27,872 nt of DNA from HGM04593 sp045591315 (GCA_045591315.1 JAZNSN010000063.1:1-27872); one strand, 5' to 3'; numbered from the stretch's first letter, positions 1 through 8,227 are shown. The notes: a model not told the origin generated them from the sequence alone. A program made the numbers and translations.

Positions 1-11
1 CCGCTTGGCCT

Positions 12-24
12 CCGACTTAGTCGG
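12..24. other. Small hairpin at left edge, upstream of tRNA genes
   Basis: CCGAC-TTA-GTCGG forms a 5-bp perfect stem with a triloop, extendable by one T-A pair on each side. It lies just before the first tRNA and may be the end of a terminator or an intergenic hairpin belonging to a gene outside the window. Too little upstream sequence is present to decide. Confidence 0.3.
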
Positions 25-30
25 AAATAT

Positions 31-104
31 TCTTCAGTAGCTCAGTCGGTTAGAGCACCTGACTGTTAATCAGGGGGTCGTAGGTTCAAGTCCTACCTGA
101 AGAG
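31..104 (+). tRNA. tRNA-Asn (anticodon GTT), copy 1
   Basis: The sequence folds as a 74-nt cloverleaf. The acceptor arms are TCTTCAG and CTGAAGA. The D-arm contains AGCTCAGTCGGTTAGAGC, and the anticodon stem-loop is CTGACTGTTAATCAG with GTT at 65-67. The T-arm is GTAGGTTCAAGTCCTAC. The discriminator base is G, as expected for Asn, and CCA is not encoded (GCAA follows). An identical copy lies 42 nt downstream. Confidence 0.95.
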
Positions 105-106
105 CA

Positions 107-130
107 AGCGGGCAAAGGCCTCGCTTTTTT
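107..130 (+). terminator. Terminator after tRNA-Asn copy 1
   Basis: AGCG-GGC pairs with GCC-T-CGCT (one bulged T) around an AAAG loop and runs into six T residues. It suggests that copy 1 can be transcribed and terminated independently of copy 2. Confidence 0.6.
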
Positions 131-146
131 AATGGACTCCACATAT

Positions 147-220
147 TCTTCAGTAGCTCAGTCGGTTAGAGCACCTGACTGTTAATCAGGGGGTCGTAGG
201 TTCAAGTCCTACCTGAAGAG
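147..220 (+). tRNA. tRNA-Asn (anticodon GTT), copy 2
   Basis: Identical base for base to the first tRNA-Asn, with anticodon GTT at 181-183, G discriminator and no encoded CCA. The identity extends a few bases into both flanks, giving an 82-bp direct repeat (27-108 and 143-224), so a recent tandem duplication or continuing gene conversion is likely. Confidence 0.95.
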
Positions 221-223
221 CAA

Positions 224-253
224 GGCAGAAAACAGCAGTTTTCTGCCTTTTTT
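224..253 (+). terminator. Strong intrinsic terminator after tRNA-Asn copy 2
   Basis: GGCAGAAAAC and GTTTTCTGCC form a perfect 10-bp stem around the 4-nt loop AGCA, followed directly by six T residues. It ends the tRNA transcription unit. Confidence 0.85.
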
Positions 254-295
254 GTTCTTCCAGGTGAGCCGTTGTTCGGACTCCTGTCCAATCCT

Positions 296-340
296 ATACA
301 AGAACAGCGACAGCCTTTCGGACTGTCGCTGTTCTTGTAT
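296..340 (-). terminator. 18-bp inverted repeat downstream of the PPIase gene
   Basis: Two perfect 18-nt arms (296-313 and 323-340) flank a 9-nt loop, 20 nt past the stop codon of the isomerase gene on the minus strand. There is no clean T-run on either side, so it may act as a transcript-end stabilising hairpin as much as a rho-independent terminator. Confidence 0.6.
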
Positions 341-359
341 GGATATGATAAAAAGAATT

Positions 360-2549
360 TTATTCAGCCATCTGCATTGTGTGCAGTTTGTTCTCGGCCG
401 GATAAACCTTGCCGAATGCCATCTGCAAGAGCTGGCCTGCGATGTTGTCGTAGCTGAACATGCCACCGTTGGATGTGATGTACTGATTCTCTGCCTCAGC
501 ATTGAACTCTCCGTTCTTCGGGTTCTTGGCTGTAACCTTTACAACATATACGCCGTTGTCGCCCTTGATAGGAGCGCTGACCTCGTTGACATTCATGTTT
601 GCTACAACAGCACTTATAACAGGTTCGTCAGCGTTGATAGCCGGAACGTGTGTGGCTTTCTTGTATTCAACCATATCGATGGTGCTTGTCTTCACCTTGT
701 TGTTATTGCATATGGCTGCAAAATCCTTGCCTGCAAGCTCGTTGGCAATAATCTCTGCTTTCTTGTCGATAGTGAGTCTGTTGGCAATGCTTGGAGTTGC
801 TTTCTTCAAAGGAAGGTAACCCTTAGGATTGATACCTGTTATGACTGCTACGATGAAATTGTCATTGTTACCGCACTCTGTAATTGCAGAGAACTCGCCT
901 TCTTCTCTTTCGTCAGACAGAATCCAGTTGATAAGGCCAGAAGTGTTCGCGATATTTCCGATCTTTGCTGTAGATGCGTTGACGTCGTTCTGCGGACGTA
1001 CTATATAACCGTTCTTGAAAGCCTCGCTTCTGAACTGTTCTGCATTGTTATATGTAGCAATGTATTCGCTAAGCTTGTTATATATGTTGTCGTATGTCTC
1101 ACTGCTTGTAGGGATTTCCTTCTTAATGTATGCAAGATTATAGACATCGGCTTTGCCCTTCTTGTCAATTACCTGATAAATCATCTTTGCATTAGGTGTA
1201 AGCTCTATTGTAGCATACTTTCCTACGGGTGCATTGTAGATCTCTTCCTGTGTCTTGAGGCTGTTGAATATTCCGACAGTGTAGAAGTTCTGTGAACGGA
1301 ACCAAATAGAATCGGCATGGCTATAGTTCTTTGCCAATTCCTTGAAGTCTGTTTTCTTGTCAAGAGCATCCATTAGACTGTCTGCTGTTGCAGCAAGAAT
1401 ATCCTTGTCCTGGCTTTCGATAAGAATTACGCGAATCAGCATAGAGTCGGCAACTTCTTCTTTGCGGAGATACTTGAATACGTTTATCGTGTTGTCCGAA
1501 GCGTTTGAATATGGACCTACAACCTCATTCAAGGCAACATTGTCTAGACGTACCTGAACATCCTCGCTGAATCCGTCCTTTGTCCACAGAAGGTCGTTGT
1601 ACTGGTAGTCGCAGCCGGCCATGCGGATAAGTCTTTCATATTCTGCGTATCCGTTCTTCAATGAGTCTGCATACTCCTGCATTTCTTGCTGTACCTTGTT
1701 TCTGTCCTCCTGGCTTGGATTGATGTTTACTGAAATATACTCGATATCGCGTGTGTCGATAGGAAGTACGAATGCAAACTCTTTGTTTGCGTCGTAGAAC
1801 TTCTTAATCTCTTCGTCGCTAGCCTTTGCCAAAGAGTCGGCAATCTCATTATACGGGTATGCTGCAACCTCAATGCTGAATGTGTTATTGTTGAGCTCGA
1901 AGTTCTTGCTTGCAAGAGCCGGGTTAGGCAATGCTGCCTTCGCCAGAAGAGTAGCCTGTTTTGCCTGGTACATCTCTACCTTGATGTTGTTTGCAAGGTA
2001 TTCCCAGCATGCGTACATCTCTGCTGTATATGGGTCGATTCGGCCAAGCTCAAGACCTTTCTTGTAGTTCTCGTTGATTTCTTTCCATGAAAGTGCGTCA
2101 AATGCAATCCCTGAAGATTTGAATTGTCTGTTGAAACTGTTCATGAACTGGCTCTTGTTGCTGTTGAGAACCTCTTCGATCTCTTCGTCAGTAACAGTGA
2201 TGCCTGTCTTCTCGCCCTGCATCTCTGCAATCTGCAATTGGATGTATATGTTCCATGCCTGCTCCTTTAGTGATGTGAGCTCTTCGTCGGTGAATGATGC
2301 TGTTCTCTGTGCCTCAGGAAGAGCCTCGTTCATCATTCTCAAACTCTTGCTGGCATCGATGAACTTGTTCTGGAACTCCTGGAATTCCAAAGCTGAAATT
2401 TTTTCGCCGTTCAAGTAGCCGGCAGAAATCTCTCTGCTGTTGGGTTCAATTGCTCTCCACGCATCGCTTGCGATGAAAGCAAACAATGCGAGTCCCACGA
2501 AAATAACGAGCAGTGGGCCTTGGTTACGCAGCTTTTGTAGTGTTGCCAT
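360..2549 (-). CDS. Membrane-anchored SurA/PpiD-like peptidyl-prolyl cis-trans isomerase
   Basis: A 729-aa protein with a short cytoplasmic N-terminus, one hydrophobic anchor at residues 11-30, then a long periplasmic part. This is the layout of PpiD-type chaperones that help outer-membrane proteins fold. Residues about 45-190 resemble the SurA N-terminal chaperone domain (GYLNGEKISALEFQ motif). Residues about 370-465 look like a parvulin domain (LIRVILIESQDK, then FKELAKNYSHADS). The start is the ATG at 2547-2549, just inside the transcript expected from the -7 element at 2595-2602. It lies downstream of the coaX-to-corC run but is separated from it by two hairpins and its own promoter. Whether the parvulin domain is active cannot be judged here; the chaperone role is inferred from family. 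Confidence 0.87.
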   Translation of the reverse strand: MATLQKLRNQGPLLVIFVGLALFAFIASDAWRAIEPNSREISAGYLNGEKISALEFQEFQNKFIDASKSLRMMNEALPEAQRTASFTDEELTSLKEQAWNIYIQLQIAEMQGEKTGITVTDEEIEEVLNSNKSQFMNSFNRQFKSSGIAFDALSWKEINENYKKGLELGRIDPYTAEMYACWEYLANNIKVEMYQAKQATLLAKAALPNPALASKNFELNNNTFSIEVAAYPYNEIADSLAKASDEEIKKFYDANKEFAFVLPIDTRDIEYISVNINPSQEDRNKVQQEMQEYADSLKNGYAEYERLIRMAGCDYQYNDLLWTKDGFSEDVQVRLDNVALNEVVGPYSNASDNTINVFKYLRKEEVADSMLIRVILIESQDKDILAATADSLMDALDKKTDFKELAKNYSHADSIWFRSQNFYTVGIFNSLKTQEEIYNAPVGKYATIELTPNAKMIYQVIDKKGKADVYNLAYIKKEIPTSSETYDNIYNKLSEYIATYNNAEQFRSEAFKNGYIVRPQNDVNASTAKIGNIANTSGLINWILSDEREEGEFSAITECGNNDNFIVAVITGINPKGYLPLKKATPSIANRLTIDKKAEIIANELAGKDFAAICNNNKVKTSTIDMVEYKKATHVPAINADEPVISAVVANMNVNEVSAPIKGDNGVYVVKVTAKNPKNGEFNAEAENQYITSNGGMFSYDNIAGQLLQMAFGKVYPAENKLHTMQMAE

Positions 2550-2594
2550 AATCTAAATTTATTTTTTGTTTTATATTTTTTGCATTAAACTTTG

Positions 2595-2602
2595 CAAAGT
2601 TA
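2595..2602 (-). promoter_or_regulatory. -7 promoter element (TAACTTTG) for the PPIase gene
   Basis: On the minus strand this reads TAACTTTG, a perfect fit to the Bacteroidetes -7 consensus TAnnTTTG, 46 nt before the isomerase start codon. I see no convincing TTTG at the expected -33 distance. Confidence 0.55.
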
Positions 2603-2650
2603 GTAAAATGCTTTGGATTTATTGTAATAAACAAGAGAAAAAGTTGTACT

Positions 2651-2695
2651 AAAAATAGACAAAACAGCACTTGACGTGACGTTTTGTCTATTTTT
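2651..2695 (-). terminator. 15-bp inverted repeat, second hairpin after corC-like gene
   Basis: A perfect 15-nt arm pair (2651-2665 and 2681-2695) with A-rich and T-rich outer ends surrounds a 15-nt loop. On the minus strand the 3' arm ends in five T residues, as in an intrinsic terminator. With the hairpin at 2705-2730 it separates the upstream operon from the PPIase gene. Confidence 0.65.
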
Positions 2696-2704
2696 GATCT
2701 AACG

Positions 2705-2731
2705 AAAAGGCTTGTGGATATTAGCCTTTTT
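2705..2731 (-). terminator. Hairpin just after the corC-like gene
   Basis: AAAAGGCT and AGCCTTTT form an 8-bp stem around a 10-nt loop, 13 nt beyond the TAA of the CNNM/CBS gene on the minus strand. The 3' side ends in a short T-run. It is likely the first of two tandem terminators ending the coaX-corC operon. Confidence 0.6.
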
Positions 2732-2743
2732 GTTTTGTTGCTT

Positions 2744-4003
2744 TTACACGATGCTCAGTTTGACCAGTTCAATTTTTGTGCTACGTTGTTTTATCGTACG
2801 TATCTTGTATTTGCCAATGTTTATATTTTCGTTAAGCTGAGGGAAACGCTGGTGGTGTGCGAGGATGAAACCGCCGAGAGTCTGGTATTCATCTGATTCA
2901 GGTATCTCTAGTCCGAACATTTCATTGATTCTTTCAATTTCCAGACGTCCCGAAAGGATGTATTCTCCGTTGCCTAGTGCCTTTGCTACAAGATTCTGGT
3001 TGTCGTGCTCGTCCTCAATCTCTCCAATAATCTCTTCTACCAGGTCTTCTAATGATATTATGCCCGATGTACCTCCGAATTCGTCAATTACTACGGCCAA
3101 AGATTTCTTCTGCTGCATAAGTGTCCGCATCAGTTTCTGGGCAGACAAAGTCTCTGGGACATATGGCATCTTGCATATTTTCTGTTGCCATTTCTTGCCG
3201 AGCCTGAAAAGCTCTGAGGAATGGATGTATCCTATGATGTTGTCAATGTTGTCCTTATAAACCACTATTTTAGAGTGTCCCGACTCTATGAATACAGATT
3301 TCAGCTCTTCAAGCGGTGTGTTTACCTCAACAGCTTCAATCTCGGTACGTGGTACAAAGCAGTCCCTTACCTTTATGCTTGAGAAATCGAGGGCATTCTG
3401 GAATATCAGCACATCGTTGTTTATCTCTTGCTCTTCATCGGCATTCTCGATAGAGGTCTGTATTAGATTGTTCAGTTCTGTTACGGAGAAAGTGTTGTCA
3501 CGTGCCTCGTTCTTTATTCTTATGCCTAGCAGTCTCAGGATAAGGGTAGAGCAGACCGTTGTAAACCTTGCCATTGGATAGAGAAGTATGTACAGGATGT
3601 ACATTGGCAAGGCAAACTGCTTGAGGGAGCGGTTCGGGTTTATTCTAAATAGGGCCTTGGGTACAAACTCTCCTGTGAATATGATGATTATTGTTGATAT
3701 AACTGTTTCTAGCAATAGGTTTGCTGACGGCGAATCATGCAGTCCTGCAAGTATTGTGCTGTTAAGCAGGCGTGCCATGAGCATACCGTATATGACAAGT
3801 ACAATGTTGTTTCCAACCAGAATACTCGATATGAAATTGTTGCTGTTGCTATAGAACTTGTCAATTACATGCGACCTTAGCGAACGCTCATGGCTGTCAA
3901 TTCCTAAAAGTAGCCTGTTTGAGGATACGAAAGCAATTTCCATGCCCGAAAAAAGGGCAGAGAGCAAAATTACAACTATGAGAAGAAGTATTGTTGTTAT
4001 CAT
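2744..4003 (-). CDS. CNNM/CBS-domain membrane protein of the CorC/HlyC (GldE-like) family
   Basis: A 419-aa protein with the family's full architecture. Residues 1-190 are a hydrophobic CNNM (DUF21) domain with several membrane segments and a TGEFVPK motif at about 110-116. A CBS pair lies at about 205-330 and contains the signature VVIDEFGGTSGIISLEDLVEE. A CorC_HlyC transporter-associated domain follows at about 340-417 (GEYILSGRLEIERIN). Relatives are linked to magnesium or cobalt export and, in gliding Bacteroidetes, to the GldE accessory protein; 'hemolysin' is a historical label. The ATG at 4001-4003 directly abuts the TAG of lptC, so the two are probably translationally coupled. It is the last gene of the coaX operon. 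The transported ion is unknown. Confidence 0.88.
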   Translation of the reverse strand: MITTILLLIVVILLSALFSGMEIAFVSSNRLLLGIDSHERSLRSHVIDKFYSNSNNFISSILVGNNIVLVIYGMLMARLLNSTILAGLHDSPSANLLLETVISTIIIIFTGEFVPKALFRINPNRSLKQFALPMYILYILLYPMARFTTVCSTLILRLLGIRIKNEARDNTFSVTELNNLIQTSIENADEEQEINNDVLIFQNALDFSSIKVRDCFVPRTEIEAVEVNTPLEELKSVFIESGHSKIVVYKDNIDNIIGYIHSSELFRLGKKWQQKICKMPYVPETLSAQKLMRTLMQQKKSLAVVIDEFGGTSGIISLEDLVEEIIGEIEDEHDNQNLVAKALGNGEYILSGRLEIERINEMFGLEIPESDEYQTLGGFILAHHQRFPQLNENINIGKYKIRTIKQRSTKIELVKLSIV

Positions 4004-4588
4004 CTATTCTTCAACGGCATATATGCCTTTTGTGTTCTTGATTTGCCATTCCGAAAGATCCTGGTTCGAAATGAATCCAATCCCTTCGGTAATCTGGTCT
4101 TCCTGCTCAATCTTTATATATTCGTCTGAATATATGGTTTTCTCCTCCTGGTTCCAAAACAGCAGGTCGGTAAAGAACTTCTCGTTCTTCATGTTCTTGA
4201 TATCGACATTCCCAATCAGTTTCCATAGCTTCATTTCATTGAAGTAGTATGCGGTATCGCACTTGATTGTCGCTTCGATATTCATTTCTCTGTCATACTT
4301 CTCCAGGTAAACGCCTTTCTCGAAGGCCCAATACGGTGGGTTGCGCTTGTCAAAGACAAGCCACTCCTCGGCATCTATGCGGTAGCTGATTCTCCCGGAG
4401 TCGCTGATAAGCGTTCTGACGTCATATGTACTCATAACGGCCAGAGAGTCACTGCTTTCTATTGCATTTGCAACGCTTCTCTTGTCGTTCTGGCATGAGG
4501 ATTGGAAAATGAATACAACAATCGCCAGAGCAGCGATTGTTGTATTATATGCCAGTTTCTTGATCTTAACGTATTCTTGTAGTTTCAT
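4004..4588 (-). CDS. lptC: LPS export periplasmic protein LptC
   Basis: A 194-aa protein with a basic N-terminus and a membrane anchor at about residues 13-30, followed by a beta-rich periplasmic region. The conserved LptC pattern is present: a DVRTLISDSGRISYRIDAEEW-like strand block, then WAFEKGVYLEKYD, and AYYFNEMKLWKLIGNVDIKN. LptC links the LptB2FG extractor to LptA in moving lipopolysaccharide to the outer membrane. Cys32 follows FQSS, a poor lipobox match, so a lipoprotein form is possible but not favoured. The start overlaps the 3' end of the TPR gene by 23 nt, and the stop abuts the next ATG, placing it firmly inside the operon. Confidence 0.87.
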   Translation of the reverse strand: MKLQEYVKIKKLAYNTTIAALAIVVFIFQSSCQNDKRSVANAIESSDSLAVMSTYDVRTLISDSGRISYRIDAEEWLVFDKRNPPYWAFEKGVYLEKYDREMNIEATIKCDTAYYFNEMKLWKLIGNVDIKNMKNEKFFTDLLFWNQEEKTIYSDEYIKIEQEDQITEGIGFISNQDLSEWQIKNTKGIYAVEE

Positions 4589-5987
4589 TTATCCAACCGC
4601 CTACAGTTACTGCCTTGCCCGAAGTGTAGCCTCTCATGAAGAGCTCCTCAGGCTTCGGTGTATATTTTGAATAGGTTGCAATATACTTGTCAGCCTCTCT
4701 CTTAACTGATGGGTCAATGCTCTTTGCACGTTGCAGACGGTCCATGCATACATAATATGTACAAGCGTTCAAAGTCTGGTCGTCGCACCAGTTAGGAGAT
4801 GCTGCATAGCACTGTGCTATAAGAATGTGCGGCTGTCCGTAGTTCGCGTTGAAAGACAATGCCTTCTGTGCATAGCTGCGGGCTTTTGCATATTTGTTCA
4901 GACTGTAGTAGATAGCACCTACCTTGTAGCAGAGCTCGGCCTTGTTCGTTACACTGGCTTCAAGCTCGATAGCCTGGTCGAAAAGTTCCATAGCCTTGTC
5001 TATGTCACCCTTCTTGAAGTAACGGTAACCGCAACCCATGGCTGCTTTGGCTGTAGGTTCAATAGCCAGAGCATATTCCGAAGCCACAAGATAAGCATCC
5101 TCCTTTGTACATCTCAGCATGCTCATCACCGAGATAACCTTGTTCAAGTATTCAATGTTGCTTTTGTTTGCTTCGAGTGTAGGAGTATAGATGTTGTTCA
5201 GGTCTTCGCAAGATGCAGCGCCGCTATTGATGAAATATGCATCGATATTGCTCTTCGAAATACGTGAAGCACCAATCATCTTGCCGTAAGCAACGGCATT
5301 TGTGCTGTCTCTTGGGTTGCCTTCTTCCTTATATTTGCGCTCGCACTCGGTAATCTTGTCATTGTACTTGTCAAGAACCTCTACGATATATACCGATGCA
5401 TTCAGGTAATCTTCGATAAGCTGTTCTCCATGGCTCTTGTCTTTCTTGTACTTCTCAGCCGAGTATTTTATGAAACGTTCGGTAACAGTATATTCCGACA
5501 TGCCTTTTTCCATTTCTACAGACTTTGCGAACATTGCATAGACTGTGTCAACCGGCGCGTTCTTGTAGTACTGTATGTATGCCATCGCCTTCTTGCCAAG
5601 AATCTGTCCTGCTGAAAGCTTTGTCTTTGTGATTTCCTGAAGCTTGTCGATATACTTTATCTGCTGGTCATAAACCTGCATCATCTCCTTTATGTAGTCT
5701 TCCTTCTTCTTAGGGTCGGCCTCTTTCTTGATAAGCTCTGTAAGAATCTTGATACCGTTTGTGTATGTATCGACACGTGCAACGGGGAATTCTGTAAACA
5801 CAACCTTCCATTCGGGATAAGCGATGTCGTAGGCCTTGTTCTTTACATTTACGCTTGATATGCTGATAGCTTCAAGACATCTGATGCTATCTTCTCCTTG
5901 TCCGAAACGGAACTCGTTTGTAACGCCGTTCTGTGCATTCATACTTGCTGCGGCAAGTACAAGAATTGCTAAAAGTAACTTCTTCAT
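4566..5987 (-). CDS. Secreted tetratricopeptide-repeat (TPR) protein
   Basis: A 473-aa protein with a clear signal peptide (MKKLLLAILVLAAASMNAQ), so it is periplasmic or outer-membrane associated. It is largely helical. The clearest TPR units are at about 313-346 (AMGCGYRYFKKGDIDKAMEL) and 350-383 (ELCYKVGAIYYSLNKYAKA); weaker repeats precede them. Scattered cysteines (for example in CEDL, RCTK, CGYR, QCYA, WCDD) could form disulfides after export. It lies between the beta-barrel gene and lptC, overlapping lptC by 23 nt. That context suggests an adaptor in envelope assembly, which is inference; no enzymatic motif is visible. Confidence 0.85.
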   Translation of the reverse strand: MKKLLLAILVLAAASMNAQNGVTNEFRFGQGEDSIRCLEAISISSVNVKNKAYDIAYPEWKVVFTEFPVARVDTYTNGIKILTELIKKEADPKKKEDYIKEMMQVYDQQIKYIDKLQEITKTKLSAGQILGKKAMAYIQYYKNAPVDTVYAMFAKSVEMEKGMSEYTVTERFIKYSAEKYKKDKSHGEQLIEDYLNASVYIVEVLDKYNDKITECERKYKEEGNPRDSTNAVAYGKMIGASRISKSNIDAYFINSGAASCEDLNNIYTPTLEANKSNIEYLNKVISVMSMLRCTKEDAYLVASEYALAIEPTAKAAMGCGYRYFKKGDIDKAMELFDQAIELEASVTNKAELCYKVGAIYYSLNKYAKARSYAQKALSFNANYGQPHILIAQCYAASPNWCDDQTLNACTYYVCMDRLQRAKSIDPSVKREADKYIATYSKYTPKPEELFMRGYTSGKAVTVGGWINETTRIR

Positions 5988-6013
5988 CTTTATATTCCTT
6001 TCCTTAATCGTTA

Positions 6014-7252
6014 TTATCTTATTCTCATCTTAGTGAACCATGACTCGTTGAATGTGATACCGACATTTATCCTGAAATAATTTTCGGCAATCATTCCTGA
6101 TGCCTTTGGCTCAGCATGTGCAAATTCTCCAGAAATATGCAGTGTTGCATGGCTGTATCTGTTGTTATTGTTGTAGAATGGCAATGATATACCGGCGCTG
6201 ATACCGTATTCGTTGCATCCTTTTTCCCCTTTAATCTTTGTATAGGGCTGTGCGTAGTATGCTCCGGCTCTGTATTCAATCATCTTGAATATGTTGTTGG
6301 AGAGCTTTGTCGGTGAATATTCCACACCTATCGAAGCCTTGCTTCTTCCTGTTCCCTTCGCATCACCGAAGAAAGTCGATGAATTCCAGTTCTGGAATGT
6401 ATAGTCGGCACCGAATTTCCACTTGTAGTCGTAGCTATAGATAAAGCCTAGTCCAAAGGTGTGCGGAAGCCTGAAGCCGTTCTTTATCTTCTTCTCTTTT
6501 GTTGATGACGAATTAGCCTCTGTGAGTGTCGCATCAGCACTCATCTTATGTCCTATTGAATATACGGCACCTACTGTTACTCCATGCTTTTCGCCAATCC
6601 TGGTAATGTACTGTACACCGAGATCCAGCTTGTAACTGTTCACCGATACGTCGTATGTCTTTTGCATGCCAGTGCTGTTCAGGAAGCTGATTCCCACATT
6701 GTGTGTGATATCTCCATAAATATATGAAGCGGTAAGGCCGAAAGAAAGGTATGGCAATGCTCTCCAAGCTATTCCTATATAAGGCTGATATATACCTCCG
6801 GTACCATTGTAAGAATCAATGCTGGCCTCTGTCGTGCCTTCTCCCGAAGCCTTGCTGAATGAGTATCCTACTCTTGAATATGGCAAGAAACCGATGGACA
6901 TGCCAAGGTTCTTGCGGATTCGGAACTGCATGGCCAGATAGTCGAAGCTTGCGTTCTTGGCGTTTATCTTCTTGTCACCCTCCTTGAAGTTTATGTTCTG
7001 CAATGAAATTCCCGCTTCGAAGAGCATTGTAAGCGTGTCGGCCTCGGAGAATGATGCCGGGTTCACGATGTTTATATATTTACGGCTGCGGAGTCCGTAG
7101 CCGAGCCCTCCCATTTGCCTGTTTATTCCCAGGCTCTGGTTTGACAATATTCCTACTCCATAACGTGAGTATGGTGAGTTGATACCGTTATCGGCATATG
7201 CTCCGATAAAAGCAAGTATTGTCAGCAGTATTGTCAGTGTCCTTTTATTCAT
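6014..7252 (-). CDS. Outer-membrane beta-barrel protein (porin/FadL-like appearance)
   Basis: A 412-aa protein with a signal peptide ending AYA at residue 20. What follows is alternating aromatic and hydrophobic strands typical of a 12-16 strand barrel (for example FGLTASYIYGDI, VTVGAVYSIG, FGADYTFQNW). The N-terminal PYSRYGVGILS and the MGGLGYGLRS segment are typical of Bacteroidales barrel proteins found beside coaX. The last residues are FTKMRIR rather than the proteobacterial terminal Phe. The start codon lies 8 nt inside the 3' end of coaX, implying coupled translation. The substrate is unknown. Confidence 0.82.
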   Translation of the reverse strand: MNKRTLTILLTILAFIGAYADNGINSPYSRYGVGILSNQSLGINRQMGGLGYGLRSRKYINIVNPASFSEADTLTMLFEAGISLQNINFKEGDKKINAKNASFDYLAMQFRIRKNLGMSIGFLPYSRVGYSFSKASGEGTTEASIDSYNGTGGIYQPYIGIAWRALPYLSFGLTASYIYGDITHNVGISFLNSTGMQKTYDVSVNSYKLDLGVQYITRIGEKHGVTVGAVYSIGHKMSADATLTEANSSSTKEKKIKNGFRLPHTFGLGFIYSYDYKWKFGADYTFQNWNSSTFFGDAKGTGRSKASIGVEYSPTKLSNNIFKMIEYRAGAYYAQPYTKIKGEKGCNEYGISAGISLPFYNNNNRYSHATLHISGEFAHAEPKASGMIAENYFRINVGITFNESWFTKMRIR

Positions 7253-7973
7253 TGTCCAATTCTAGTAAAATTCTGTTCAAACCTTTTGCGACAAGATATT
7301 TATCTGCAAAGATGCGACTTTTTATGTTATTTTTCAAGGGATTTTCGTCTCCGCCCGTTAAAAAAACCAAAACGTCGCCATATTTTTCCTTTATGGTGGC
7401 TATGTAACCGTCAATCTCACGGCAAATACCGTTTATGACTCCACTGCGTATTGCAGTCTCCGTGTCATATCCCATTTGTGGGGTATCTCCTTCCTTCTCC
7501 ACTAGCGGGAGCTTGCCGGTAAACTCATGGAGTGCGCGAAGACGCATCTTTATTCCTGGCGAGATATTGCCTCCATGATAGTTGCCTTTGCTGTCAACGA
7601 AATCGATAGTTATGGCACTTCCCGCGTCAATAATAAGAATGTTTCTGCCTTTTGCCAAGTTCCATGCTCCTATTGCAGCGGCAAGCCTGTCCGGCCCTAA
7701 TGTATGAGGAGTCTTGTATTTTATATTCAACAGGGACGGAGTGTCGCAGCTGAACCAGATTGTCCGGCACTGCAAGTCGTCAAAGGCTCTCTTTTCTTCT
7801 TCGGAGAGTTTTATCACAGAGGATACGATTGCTTTTTCCAAATCGTATTGCATGCTCCACTCTTTGACAAATTCATGCAATTCTCCCGTTCTTCTTGTAT
7901 GCAGAATCATCTGTTCCCCTTGAAAAAGAAAGAATTTTGCACTGTTGTTTCCTATGTCAACAATAAGGTTCAA
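7245..7973 (-). CDS. coaX: Type III pantothenate kinase
   Basis: A 242-aa cytoplasmic kinase catalysing the first step of coenzyme A synthesis, ATP plus pantothenate to 4'-phosphopantothenate. CoaX motifs are intact: DIGNNSAKFFLF near the N-terminus (phosphate-binding), LGPDRLAAAIGAW, IDAGSAITIDFVD, GGNISPGIKM and FLTGGDENPLKNN. The start codon is TTG (7971-7973): the family N-terminus MNLIVDIGN begins exactly there, and an in-frame stop lies four codons upstream with no ATG between. It is the first gene of a minus-strand operon running into envelope genes, and it overlaps the beta-barrel gene by 8 nt. A -7 element (7996-8003) lies 23 nt upstream. Confidence 0.92.
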   Translation of the reverse strand: MNLIVDIGNNSAKFFLFQGEQMILHTRRTGELHEFVKEWSMQYDLEKAIVSSVIKLSEEEKRAFDDLQCRTIWFSCDTPSLLNIKYKTPHTLGPDRLAAAIGAWNLAKGRNILIIDAGSAITIDFVDSKGNYHGGNISPGIKMRLRALHEFTGKLPLVEKEGDTPQMGYDTETAIRSGVINGICREIDGYIATIKEKYGDVLVFLTGGDENPLKNNIKSRIFADKYLVAKGLNRILLELDNE

Positions 7974-7995
7974 TGCTTCTTGTTAAAATTTCGTG

Positions 7996-8003
7996 CAAAG
8001 TTA
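7996..8003 (-). promoter_or_regulatory. -7 promoter element (TAACTTTG) for coaX operon
   Basis: On the minus strand this reads TAACTTTG, matching TAnnTTTG. It would start transcription about 15 nt before the TTG start of coaX. A weak T-rich element lies further upstream; a clean -33 TTTG is not evident. The rest of the 254-nt divergent gap to the DUF4105 gene holds the plus-strand promoter and a short palindrome at 8074-8085. Confidence 0.55.
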
Positions 8004-8137
8004 AGGCAAATAATCCATAGTTTAAACATTTTGTCTAATTATCATTTTTTTGAGTCTTGTTTTCATGGTCGGGAACATTAATGTTTGCCACATGAATCTT
8101 TTTCTCTTCTGCAAACGCTGATATTGTGTAAATTTAT

Positions 8138-8145
8138 TAATTTTG
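8138..8145 (+). promoter_or_regulatory. -7 promoter element (TAATTTTG) for the DUF4105 gene
   Basis: TAATTTTG matches TAnnTTTG. The predicted start near 8152 leaves a leader of about 76 nt before the GTG start, relatively long and GC-rich around 8165-8190 compared with its AT-rich surroundings. No -33 TTTG is obvious. Confidence 0.45.
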
Positions 8146-8227
8146 CAAGATAGGACAACTGAGACTGCGGCGTCCGGAGCAAGCCGTAAACTCTTGTGGC
8201 TATAACTATAAAACAATAATTGCTGTT

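Noticed and set aside
252..1295. 347-codon open frame on the plus strand opposite the PPIase gene
   Set aside because: It is Cys/Val-rich shadow sequence, begins in the tRNA terminator region, and overlaps the 3' part of a well-supported gene.
4566..6030. Shared C-terminal RIR ending in the TPR and beta-barrel proteins
   Set aside because: Only three residues match; too short to argue for a common sorting signal.
8074..8085. Palindrome AACATTAATGTT between coaX and the DUF4105 gene
   Set aside because: It is a perfect 12-bp dyad but fully AT-type, single copy, and not aligned with either promoter, so chance is a fair explanation.
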